Positions 49,801 to 61,189 of a stretch of 64,000 nucleotides of DNA are shown here, in pieces. Every line of letters starts with the position of its first letter. Positions within the stretch are counted from its first letter, which is position 1. Both the position numbers and the translations under genes were made by a program. The notes below the pieces were generated by a model. The model saw only the letters and a list, made by a program, of their open reading frames with translations. It ran no database searches and was not told the DNA's origin. This stretch comes from Toxonevra muliebris (Eukaryota; Arthropoda; Insecta; Diptera; Pallopteridae). The DNA lies in the NCBI GenBank assembly GCA_963691655.1, contig OY829328.1, forward strand, positions 87,486,400-87,550,399. Direction: 5' to 3'.

Positions 49801-52095
49801 CTGTATACCGTGAGCACCACCTTGCTGACTAATGTGCAATTGTTGTGTTTGCTTCATTTGTAGCGTTGTTGTTGTCGACTGCTGTTGCTGTTGATGTTGT
49901 TGTTGCTGATGTTGTTGTTGTTGCTGCACATTTGGACCAGTTTGTTGCTGTGTATTTGGTCCATTACCACTAGAATTAACGCCAGGACCATTTTGATTTG
50001 TTTGCGTTGTATTGGGACCGACATTGGGGCCACCAACGCCACCAAGACCGCCCACATTGGGACCTCCACCAACACCTTGGGCACCACCGCCCACTTGCGT
50101 GGCACCGGGTCGTTGCTGTTGTTGTTGCTGTGCATTGGCTTGATGTTGCTGCTGTTGCTGTTGGGCTTGTTGCTGTGCTGACATTTGTTGCTGCGCCGAC
50201 ATATTGGGTGGGCCGACATTTGATGGGATGCCACCACCGCCACCGCCATTGTTAAGACCAGTATTTGGTACAACACCAGGACCACCACTGACACCGACGC
50301 CACCACCGCCACGTGAAGGACCCTGCATAAAATTACCACCAGCCGGACTTTGATTTCCGCCATTTGGTCCCATAGGCGAGTTATAGGGCGAGTATTGTTG
50401 TTGCTGCTGTGGATTAGTTTGATGTTGCTGAGATTGCGGTGGTTGTCCCGTGGGTTTGGGGAAGCCCACTGGTCCATTGGGTCCCATTTTCGGACCATTG
50501 GGACCATGCGCTTGCTGTGGTGGGCCATGAGGGTGATGTTGTTGTTGCTGCTGCTGCTGTTGTTGTGGATGTGGTTGATGTTGTTGTTGCGAATGCGCGT
50601 GCGGATGTTGCTGCTGCTGCTGTTGCGTATGTTGCTGCTGTTGATGCATTTGTGCCTGCTGCAGACGTTTGAGATCGAAATCGTTTTGTGAGGAATAAAA
50701 TAATTCTTGTTTGATATCAAGGAAGGATTGATTGACGCTAACCCCCGAACCCGGGCCGCCAGGTCCTTTCTGATGGAATTGTGGTGGCAGGTGTTGTTGT
50801 TGTTGCTGCTGTTGATGGTGCTGCTGATGCTGCTGCTGCGGTCCATTGGGTCCACCACTCATGAAGTCGTTGGCAAAGCCACCGTAATCGTTGTAGCGCC
50901 CACTGGGTCCGACGCCACCGCCCATCATTTGCGCCTGTTGTGGCTGCTGATGCATTGGCGGTCTTGGGAAGCTCATACCACCCATGGCATTTTTATGCTG
51001 ATGCTGCTCCGCCATTTGCTTAAGCGTTTGCGCTGCCAGCGCCATCTCCGACATTGGCCCACCATTCGGGCCATTTTGGAATTGTGAGCGCATTTTATTC
51101 ATTCCCCCACCCTGTGGATCCATATGCGGAGGACCACCCATTGGTCCGCCACCGCCCATGCCACTGCCACTATTCGGACCACCATGTGGTCCGCCGCCAC
51201 CAAATGCCGCACTAAACTGCGCCATTGCATTCTCTGATTTCACATTCAAACTATTAATCAGATCTTGTGCATTCGGTGGCTCCACCTTAATGCCATCCTC
51301 GGTCTTTATATCCAGCAAAGGCTTATCATCGAAGCCATCAAGAAAACCAGGATTAAAGTCCTGCAAATCGCTGATGAGATCTTTAAAGGTATCGTTACCC
51401 TCCGTCGTATCATCGCCCATAAGATCGGGAAAACCGGGAAAGTTACCATTCGGTACGCCATCTTTATCTAGACCCGCCAAATCGGGGAAATCATGATCAG
51501 GCTCACGTTTACATTCGACCAAATTAGCGAGACCGCCAAGCGATGATTTCTGTTGTTGCGTTGTATTCGAGTTATGTCCGCCACCCATTAAATTGCTTCC
51601 TGCACCACCGACACCAACGCCGCCAGCGCCACCTTGTCCACCATTACCGCCGCCCATGTGAGTACCCATGCCACCATTACCGCGACCATTATTTGGTCCT
51701 CCTGCACCACCACCGCCGCCTTGGTGCTGCTGCTGTTGCTGGTCGTGACTGCCACCGCCACCACCGTTCGGCCCGCCACCACTACCACCGCCGCTTGCAC
51801 CACCACTGCCGCCTCCGCCGTTACCCCCCACGCCTGGTTCACTTTTCACCGATGTATTCGTTAGCGCCTTCACTGTAACATTCGTGCTTATCTGTTGCGG
51901 CTGTGAGTTCGCCGCCGATGTTGTAAACTCTAATTGTTGCACAATCTCCACTGAGAATTTCGTTAGATTTTCAGAACCGTTGTTGTTATTATTCTGATTG
52001 TTATTATTATTATTTGGCAGCTTATGTGGTGGTTCGAAGTTGTCCGCACCATTGTCATTGACATCGTCCGCTGGTCGTTTTAAAAACTTTTGTTG
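49801..52095 (-). CDS. mam: Mastermind, large exon with the first acidic cluster (5' part of gene outside window)
   Basis: A 2,295-base exon of exactly 765 codons, phase 0 at both ends. The acceptor is CTCCTGCCGCATATAG before 52095 and the donor is ATACAG|GTGAGT. It starts [20 protein letters not shown], followed by [18 protein letters not shown] and [17 protein letters not shown], as in Drosophila Mastermind. Then come a Gly-rich region (about residues 85-165), [20 protein letters not shown], the acidic cluster with [17 protein letters not shown] and [18 protein letters not shown], and DLINSL (ending at residue 283). A conserved island, [13 protein letters not shown] (about 453-466), lies between Gln/His and Gly/Pro-rich stretches. 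The N-terminal helix that binds Notch ankyrin repeats and Su(H) is not encoded here and must lie beyond 64000. Confidence 0.95.
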
Positions 52096-52220
52096 CTATA
52101 TGCGGCAGGAGGAGAAAAGAAGAAAAGAAAAATTTTCAATTAGTTTCAATTTAAAATTAAATAATAACCGTTGATGTTAAAAACTTGTACAATTTATAGG
52201 TCTACTTAGTTATTGTTTAA

Positions 52221-52487
52221 CGACATCGAAAGTTTAGTGGGCAGTGCACTAGACTTTCACCCGTCTTCCCGTCTTGGTCTAGTGGTTAATTTTCATAATC
52301 TTTTTATATTCACACTCGATATGAAGTGAATGACAATTATAAGAAAGTGGCCGACAATGAGGAAAGAAAATAAATTGCCGTATTGCCGCCCGAAACCGGC
52401 TTTAAACTGTAGGTCCAACCATGTGGTATCACAATGAGCAGTACAGGCCTAAGTGCGTCTCTAGACAGCCACTCGAGTAGTTTAACT
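52221..52487 (+). mobile_element. tRNA-derived SINE, copy C, lacking the B box
   Basis: It starts CGACATCGAAAGTTTAGTGG and CACTAGACTTTCACCC and then jumps to CGTCTTGGTCTAGTGG. Compared with copy B, the segment that would carry GGGTCGATTCC is missing. The body matches the other copies: TAATTTTCATAAT, CCGAAACCGGC, AACTGTAGGTCC, CATGTGGTATCACAATGAGC, GGCCTAAGTGCGTCTC and AGACAGCCACTC. The 3' A/C-rich end is lost. Confidence 0.85.
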
Positions 52488-55400
52488 AAATATTAACGAA
52501 TTATCAACATACAATGGATACAAGAATATTAAGAATGAATAGTATTATTATGGTTATCATTTGCCGCTTTGTTTATTGTTTGTTTGGGCTCTCATTTAAT
52601 CAGTTTGGGTATCTCACCAGCTGATACTCTTATTGATTTTCACCTCCACACACTGCTCTCTCACACAATTGAGAGAAAAGCACTTCTAGCTCCTACATAT
52701 CGAGCCATAATCACCAAATTGATGTAAGCTGTATCGTATTGCATGAGCAATACGCTCGTTGAGCATAAAATGCGACTCTGCGCTGTTATGTTGAATGTAT
52801 ACGGCGGAAAGATGGTCCCGGCGCATGAGTCTAGTTGTCATTTTAGAATTGAATTATTATTATTGTTGTAGACTTTGGATAGATTAAAAGTGAAAGAAGA
52901 ACAATAAAAGTGTTTTTTCTACTAAATTGCTGTGTGTTTTATTTTGTGTTATGAGGAGGGCCCTGTGCCGAAACATATGCAGCAGAAAGTTAATTTTCCA
53001 TGAGATTTTTCTCGTTAAATTATCAAAAACACAAAATCGGCCAATATAACGTAATATGTATATAATAATAAGGGTATTCGCGATAAAGTGTAGTGACGTA
53101 ACGTAAAGTAAACGGAATACACATGTTACATAATGCGACATTAGGTAAGGGAAGGAATCGTCATTTGGAGATGAAGTTTGAAATAATGCGAATTGCTAGG
53201 AACAAGAAAAACATTTATGCCACGGTGTGGCAATTAAATTCAAACAAATCTTATTTAAGTATTTTGTCAAATAGAAAAAAGAATCAATTTCAGTATTTGT
53301 TAGAATATTTTAAGGAGAATTTTCAACAGCATAAAACTAGCCTTCTTCACTAAACATAACTTGAAATTCTTTGTAAAACTTATATAAATTTAAATGTTTA
53401 ATTAACTTTAAAGCCTGCATACAAACTATTAGTACAATTTTTTTAATATATTTACCCAAATACTCATTAAAATGTATTAACTTCTTTAACGACGGCACGC
53501 AGCGACATATAGAGAAGTTATATTTATTACACCACACACACACAGACACACAGCCGGTTTATAGTTCATCAAGATATCGTACGGTTTTAGTTAATACTCC
53601 TCGTACTTGGCAGGATTGCATTTTATATATTGACATAAAGTTTTTCATCATTTTCTTTTTTATCTTTTTTCAACCAACTGCACTATTTCCTTTATACTTT
53701 TTGCATTGAATGCTTAAATGTTTTTCTACTTTAATAGTAAATCGCAAAATACGAAAAAAAAAAAACAAAAATGTATTGATAAATATTTTTCAATTTAATT
53801 TTATGCACAATATAAAAACTTTCTTATACATACTTTATATAAGTATTGCAAGCAAGTAAATTAAATATTTATATTGTGGACAACAAAATACAAAAATTAT
53901 TATGCATTATGAAAAAAAAATTATTAAAAAAAAAAATGCATAAATACGAAGAGGTATACCAAATTAAGTTAGTGAAAAAAAAATCGTAAAAATATAAATC
54001 AAAATAAATACAAAGTAAAGCGTAATGTATTCAAAACTTAACGTAACGTAATGATATAAAAATACAAATAAGTACTAAGGAAAAATTGTACTAAATACTA
54101 ATCAATGTGGTGTGTTTGCTTGCTTGTTGTTAGTGCCATGAGGGTACGTACTCTCTTCCACCACCATCCATTCCTGACCACCCAATCAAAATACTCTCTA
54201 CACTCTCACTTTGTGACTGTGACCGACCGCACTCACAGTTTACAAAGTATATTATTTAAAAATATTTAAGAGAGATGGCATTCACTTTGTGAGGTGTTTT
54301 AATGTTGTTACGACTGTTATGCGCCCGCCGCCACTGTGTGCTACAACAACAAACACACACACCAGACACCACTGGGTAAGTGCTGTGCCGTTCTGTCTGT
54401 CCGTTCGAATATTATTCAAAACAATAATTTAAATCAGTTTTTAATTAATGCAAAATGTATACAAAAACCAATGAAAATCTCATGCTGTGGGGAAGTGAAT
54501 ATAGACGAGAGAAATTAGTGCGCCACCCAACGGTCGAGAGAGTATGGAACGAGAAGAGAAAAATTTGTTTTTCTTTTTTTTTTCGAAATGCTAATCAGTT
54601 AGAGCACAGTACAGCATAAAGTTCTGGAGAATTTAATAAAAGTTTATGCACAATTTATTGACAGTTTATAATTTTAAATTAATTTAATATTAAAGTTCAA
54701 TAAAATGTATACATTATTCTATTTACAGAAGAAATCATTGGGTTACTCACATCCATCTTAACCAATAATAAGGCAAAATTTTCCAAGAAAATTGATAAGG
54801 CGAAACAGTTAGTCAAAAAATTTTTCCAAAAATTTTTGTTTTCTATTTCTTTAAATATTTCATTAAAATTAAACTAACCTACTACAAAAAAAAAAAAGCA
54901 AAACAAAAAACTTAGTAACCTTCTATGGCATATATGAAATATTTAAACTTGATGACCACAAAATACTAGCAACAAAAAAATATTAATAACAATCGTAGCA
55001 AATATGTAGTAAAAACATAAACAACAACAATAGCGCATCATTACTTTAACACACATTTATTAGCTTACATACAAAACAAAACAAAAACGAGTGTAAATGA
55101 GTAAGTGAAGTAATAAAATCAAAATTAAAACATAAAAACGCACACACAAAAAAAAAAAAAAAAAACGCAGAGTTGCATGAAATTTATGCGAAAAGCCAAG
55201 AAAAAATATGTATAGAAGTAAAACTCAAGGTTTCAAAAAAAAAAAAAAATTAAAAAAAGTGAGTAATACATATTTTTAACTTAAAGAATAATACGTAAAA
55301 CAAAATTATTGTATAAAAAAAAATTTCAATTGAAACAGGCAGAGAAACAATATATCAAAATTTCAGTAAAAGTTTGATATTTGAGCCGTTGCGTGCAAAA

Positions 55401-55699
55401 GTGGTGTAAGTCAAAACCACATTTTTGGTTTCGTAGAGGTGCTGTATAAAACAGGGTTCTTATAAAATACATTCTAACGATTTACACGCAGCTTTATTGA
55501 ACACATGTTCAACCTAGACGTAAACTTTTTTTTGTAGGAAACTGAATAAGGTCAGAATTCTTGCCTGAAGACGGAAATCCAAAAATTAAAAACACTCAGC
55601 GTCTCATTTGTCTTCGGTTCTTTGTTTTCTTTAACATATAGAGTCGAATGGTTTCTATATATGTTCAGAAGGTTAGTCTAGATTGGAGATCCAGTTTCT

Positions 55700-56410
55700 T
55701 ACTGAACATCGTCTTTATTGACGGCAATGTAATACCACACTCAAATACTGCAAAATATTTAGGTATGACACTCGATGCAAAGCTTCGTTGGAATGCTCAT
55801 GTTAAAAAGAAAAAGGAGGAACTTGAACTAAAATTTAAAAGCATCTACTGGCTAATTGGCAGGAAATCTGTATTATCAATTCATAATAAACTCATGATTT
55901 ACAAACAAATCTTAAAGCCGATTTGGCTCTATGGAATTCAACTTTGGGGTTACGCAAGTAACGCACAAATCCTGATTATCCAAAGATTCCAAAATAAGGT
56001 ATTGAGATGCATAACCAATGCTCCTTGGTACGTGCGAAACTCTGATCTGCATCGTGACTTGAACATCAAAATGGTCAAAGATGAAATTCAACTAGTTGCT
56101 AAATCACACGAAATGAGACTAAGAACTCACATAAATGAAGAAGCAGCCGTACTTGTAAATACGGAAAACCTGTATCGAAGATTGAAAAGATTGAAACCTT
56201 GGGATCTAACAAGATAATCCCAACACCATCTAATTGGTAAATTTAATTATATTAATTTAACCGAAAATTGCTAGATAGTTAATGAATTGAACTAGTTGTA
56301 ATTGTAATTGTAATCGAAAATTTTTGGATTGTATGACTTTGGCATAAGTATTTTGATATTTTCTATTAATTGCATTATATTTTGTAAAATTCTTATTAAA
56401 AAAAAAAAAA
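55700..56410 (+). pseudogene. 5'-truncated Jockey-like LINE: C-terminal reverse transcriptase part plus poly(A) tail
   Basis: The frame contains FIDGNVIPHSNTAKYLGMTL, YWLIGRKSVLSIHNKLMIYK, ILKPIWLYGIQLWGYAS, ILIIQRFQNKVLRCITNAPW and NSDLHRDL, and ends KRLKPWDLTR. It closely follows the C-terminal part of Jockey-clade reverse transcriptases. The catalytic YADD and everything N-terminal are absent, as expected for 5' truncation during target-primed insertion. A short 3' UTR and an A13 tail (56398-56410) follow. TCTTAC occurs both near the likely start (55698) and after the tail (56411) and may be a short target duplication. The open frame reaches back to 55648, but similarity starts near 55704. 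Confidence 0.88.
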
Positions 56411-56419
56411 TCTTACAGA

Positions 56420-57145
56420 TACAGAGAGCTAACCATGTCTTCCTGATCTTATGCATGATAACGAGCTTCCAGCCGATTGTGGTAGTCTATATCCCTTCCG
56501 ATTGAAATTCCCAATTCCCCAACTTTGGTCCCTTTGCACTCAATTGGTATACTGAAGACTCGAAAATCGATTGTGTTTCTGGTGCAGGCGTTGTTGGACC
56601 TAACATTCGAATCTCAATTCCACTGGGCACGTGACCAAGTGTTTTCTCAAACCGAATTATATGCAATTGAGACATGCGCCAGAATGAACCTTAATAAAGA
56701 TCTAAAAGGTGTTAACATTATAATCTTATCTGACAAGCCAGCAGCTCTCAAGGCACTTTCATCATGGTGCTGTACTTCAAAGCTAGTGAAGGAGTGTTTT
56801 GAGAGTCTGCAGAAGTTGTCTACCCATAACAAAGTCACGCTTTGTTGGGTACCTGGCCACTGTGACATTATAGGTAATGTACATAGCTGCAGTTGAACTG
56901 GCTAGGCAGGGTTCAGCGACTTTACTCACGGGCGCCGATCCATTCTGTGGAATCGGTTTGACTAGTTCCAAATCGATTATTGAATCGTGGGCAAGGGACG
57001 AATGGCTATCTTATTGGCATTCCTTTCAAGGCCTTAGTCAGGCAAAGAAGCTCATTCCTCCTCTCACTCTCACCAAATCCTTGAACATAACTAAATCGGA
57101 TAGCAGTTTGCTAGTAGACTTTCTATTTGGGTATTTGTAAAAAAA
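56420..57145 (+). pseudogene. LINE fragment: RNase H domain and following region of a non-LTR retrotransposon
   Basis: In + frames with at least two shifts it reads NWYTEDSKIDCVSGAGVVGP, QTELYAIETCARMNLNK, NIIILSDKPAALKALSSW, KVTLCWVPGHCDIIGN, then ELARQGSATLLTGADPFCGI and SWARDEWLSYWHSFQGLSQ. This is the RNase H module of I/R1/LOA-type insect LINEs. The first catalytic position is altered (YTEDS for the usual YTDGS). The Glu (TELYAI) and third Asp (LSDKPAA) remain. The last Asp region (GNEKADELA in relatives) is broken by a frameshift, so the enzyme is dead. It begins right after the poly(A) of the Jockey-like copy, which probably inserted into this older element. Confidence 0.85.
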
Positions 57146-57576
57146 ACCGTTCCTTTTACCAAACGAAATCAAAACCTCTTTCACAAAAGATGTTCTAGCT
57201 TTCATTAGGATAGCAGATCATATTATGTCTTAATTTTGGAGCTTTGGCACAAAAGATCTTTTAGGTCGCAGTGCCTGACTTTCGAGTCGCCTCAACCGCT
57301 GCTTAATAATAATAAATATAATCCCTTCCAGATGCCTGGTTTCACTATACTCTTTTCCCCCAATTACTTCATCCATTTTGACTATTTAATTTTACTATTT
57401 TCAGCCGTTCAGAATAATTTTATTCTAGCTTATACCACAGCATAATAGTTTCTTTTTTCTTTACTCCAGAATTCGAATTTTCAATTGAAATCAAAATCTT
57501 GTCACTCTTTAGCCTTTTTTCTATCAAATTGTAGCAGAATTTCCTTTACTAAAGTCATAAAATATAATTTATAAAC

Positions 57577-57583
<7 letters not shown>

Positions 57584-57632
<49 letters not shown>
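57584..57632. repeat. AT microsatellite, about 24 units
   Basis: Uninterrupted AT dinucleotides over about 49 bp, downstream of the LINE remnants. Such a run can extrude a cruciform and is likely to vary in length. Confidence 0.95.
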
Positions 57633-57633
<1 letters not shown>

Positions 57634-59689
57634 ATAACAAATGTGAATAATTCAAATGTCAAATTATTACAGTTTTTTCTTTTTTATCAAATCTTACATA
57701 TACAATATAATTAAAATAATTACAAGAAAAATGCATCAATTATTTTTATTTTTCAAATCTTATCATACATTAAACTTATTAAAAAAATAAAACGAAAACC
57801 AAAAAAAAAATAGTAGTAAGAAAACTAATATGTAGTTATAAAAAAAAAGTGGCAACTGCTTTAATGCAAGCAAGCAACAACAGCGGCAGCAGCAGCAACC
57901 AACAATAACAAGAGCAATCAGAAACGACAACAACAACAACATGAACCAACAACAATAACCAGAAGCAAAAGCAGAAGTAGAATCAACTTTCCTAGTACTG
58001 GAACTGAACTGAAGAGAATACCACAGCAAAAATTTTTATTACCAACGGAGTCATAAAAACAAAAGCTAAATTACTTTTAAATTTGTAAATTGTAAATGTA
58101 TGCGTATAAGCGTGTGTGTGTCTGTGTGTTTTAAAGCATAAGTTTCATAGTATTTGTGTATGATTTTTATTTTATTTTTTTTTGTGTACCAGAACAAATG
58201 TTAGAAGAAAGATTGCACACATTCCTCGTGTCACGTTTCACATCTTCGTAAATTATGAACTTATTTCTTTTTTTCTATTTCAAACGTTACGTTTTTCAAT
58301 ATCATGTAAAATAGTAGTAGAAAATATGTATATAGGTATGTGTGTGCGTGTGAGTGTGTAGTGGTAGAAAACAAAATGAAATTGGTAGTAAAAAATAATG
58401 GTATTTGAAAATAAAGTATTTATTTAAGAGTATAAAAAATATTTGCTTGGAGTATGAAAAGTATTTTATATTGGAATTAAATATTTTAGATAATTAAAGT
58501 TTGGTGATTGATGAAACTAACTGCAACAAAAATTCTGAACATCTCTTTTGGTAGCTATTCTCTAAAGTCTCACATTCACCGAACTAGTTTAGCAGTTTTA
58601 TAAAGCGGTAAATGAGTTTTCTGTAGGTCAATTACTTATTCACATAACTAAAAGTTAAGTTCCCAAAACAAAAATCATTCTCTTAGCTGCGAATGATTGA
58701 AATCACAACTTCTTGATGAATTTCATCAATGAACTTTGATCTATCATATCTCTGATCCACTATTTTGTTAGGTTTCCGTATACGTATGACAAATTTTGGA
58801 ATTCAAAATTTTAAATTTATGCAATTTAAATTCATACCATTAAGATGTTGACCAATATCAACAGAAATTCTATTATTATTTATAAATATATGCTACAGCA
58901 TAGAAGCAAGGAAAAAAGCAGCAGAGAGAAGAAGAGAGAAAAAAATCCTTTGTTTCGCATAAATATTATGTATGCATTTACTATGAATGTAATATGGTGA
59001 AGAGAATCTCAATTTCCGTTTTAATACCCAAGTTGGTTCGTCGTCGTTTGGTTTGGTTGAGTCGTCATCGTTTGGTTGGTTGGTTAGTTGGTGGAATCTG
59101 TGTTCCTTTCGGATTTGTGTGTCGTAATTTAAACATCAACTACACTTACATACACTCATACACCTAAATATACATACACAGCCTGCACATATATATGCAC
59201 GAATGTATGTGTGCATTGCAAACCCAATGGGAAGAAATTAAATACCATATAAAGATTTTATAATATGAACAAATAAATGCTGGTTCCCATTTTCGATCAA
59301 GGGTTTTCAGAACAAACTTGTGAAACAATGATCGCGGGAACTACTGTTACTTAAACTGCTGTGCTGGCTCAAATTTTTTCTATACAGTTCCATTTCAAAA
59401 TGTAGATCGTAAGTGGATGCCGGTGTTGAACCAGAATACATTTATGTTCAATGGTCCGTGTTCTAAAAAACTATTGTGCTCCGTTCAGGATTATAGAATT
59501 CATATAAGCTTTATAACCCTTAAAGTATTATAGTATTTCTATAAGTCCAATGATCCAAGTATATTAATACGCCGCACTATGGGATATTTGACAGTCAAAG
59601 CTGGCCAAAATTTTTTTTATTCAAAATCGAATTCTTAGCGTCCTGAAATGTTTACTTTGCAAAAGAGCTGAAATCGGCTCGAAGCCACA

Positions 59690-60135
59690 CCCACCCACCA
59701 TACAAGTGAATTTTTCAAAACGTGATTCCAACTAAAATATTGAAGTAATCGCACTTATTTATATTGGCATACAAAATATTTGATATAAAAATTAACCAAA
59801 TCTCTCGGTAATCACGCCCCCCCTCACCCCCCCCTCATATAAGTGAAATTTTCAAAGTGTGATATTAGGAAAAATACTGAAGAAAATTCAATACAATTTG
59901 ACACATTTCTTTATATTAGCATAGGTAATATTTGGTACCAAAATCAACCAAATCCCTCGGTAACCACGCCTACCCCCCATATAAGTGAAATTTTCAAAAC
60001 GTGATATCAGGAAAAATACTGAAGTAAATTAAATGAAACTAAACACAATGATCTGTATTAGAGTACAAAATATTTAGTATGAAAATCAACCAAATCCCTC
60101 GGTAATCATGCCCACCTACCACATAAGTGAAATAT
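59690..60135. repeat. Tandem repeat, unit about 140 bp, three units plus a partial fourth
   Basis: ATAAGTGAAATTTTCAAA or a close variant recurs at 59702, 59839, 59981 and 60123, a spacing of 137, 142 and 142 bp. Each unit also has GATATCAGGAAAAATACTGA, an AAAATATTTGGTA-like block and ATCAACCAAATCCCTCGGTA, followed by CACGCCCACC-type C-rich sequence. It is probably the internal repeat of a transposon whose ends I cannot place. The sequence from about 59562 may be part of the same element. Confidence 0.8.
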
Positions 60136-60551
60136 GTAAGTTCTTTGTAATAGATATAGGAACACCTATTTTAAACAAAAAAAACTATAGTTTGAAATAC
60201 AGACTGTAGAGTATAGCAATAAAGTTAAAAACAAACAATTAGAAATGAAGCAGAACGCAAAATTCATAACATTAGCAATAATAACATAATATGGTCAAAT
60301 TCGGATATCAAAACTGGTATTCACTTAGAAAAACTTCATTATTTACCGGAGGGGCAAAAACGGCACTTAAAAATTTTGCAAACCAATTGATGATAGCCTA
60401 CTGCAAGGGTAGATAATGAAAATATAACGAGGACTCTCACGAAAGAAACAACTTTAACACCATATACATATATGGAAGAAAATCCTCAATTATAAGACAT
60501 AATTTGAAATAAATCTTAAAAATAATTCAAAGATTTTAATTCAAAAAAATT

Positions 60552-61110
60552 TTATTCGCAACCAACAAAAAAAAATACCGCATCGTCTCTTATCCGATAT
60601 CCAAAAGTTCTATATACATCAAAATCCATTTTGTGAATTTTGACCAGAAAATCGAGTGCAATACCTAAGTGTGCGCCCTCTGGTATTCGGTAGTAATCCA
60701 AGCAACTTTTCCGGCTTAACTTAAATGCAGAACATTGCCCTAAAATTTTTTTTTTTAGTTTCGGAATTCCCTCACAAAATCGTTGCTGCATATTCTCAGT
60801 TTTGTCAGGTGATAATTCAGCCTGCAGTGCCCTATCAGAATACCGGCTATAATTCTCAGATTCTTTTTAGTCAAATTCATGCATTCGTCAAATATTTTTA
60901 GTTTATATGGTATGTTCGTGGAAGAGTTTTTGATTGTTCCATCCCTGGTAGTACATCCCAGTATGATGTTTGCAATTGTTCTTCTTCTTTCTTTAACATT
61001 ATGTTTAGTGGCCTTGGTCTATATAAATCAATAACTTCCAGAGCGTAGTCACGGCAGTTTTTGGATTTCAGATTAATGGCAAGGGTCGAATGGCAACAGG
61101 CAACCACAGA
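60552..61110 (-). pseudogene. LINE fragment: C-terminal end of an RNase H-type non-LTR retrotransposon, reverse orientation
   Basis: Read on the - strand: TSYWDVLPGMEQSKTLPRTY (about 60990-60915), then in another frame LTKKNLRIIAGILIGHCRLN and YHLTKLRIC, then GQCSAFKLSRKSCLDYYRIP and GIALDFLVKIHKMDF. YW-x-x-PG-x-x-QSK followed by a TGHCRLN-like block and a cysteine-rich tail matches the end of insect LINE polyproteins. Several frame changes and stops show it is dead. It differs from the fragments at 30.1 and 56.4 kb, so more than one family is present. Confidence 0.75.
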
Positions 61111-61189
61111 CCACCATTATGCTCTAAATATAAATTTCGTTCTTGAAAAAAATGAGACTCTCAAAATTTCCTACAACGTGGATTTTCAT

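Noticed and set aside
49753..51951. 732-codon open frame with an apparent start at 51951
   Set aside because: The start codon is GTG inside a frame that stays open up to a splice acceptor at 52095, and the last 16 codons are past a perfect donor at 49801. It is an internal mam exon, not a complete gene.
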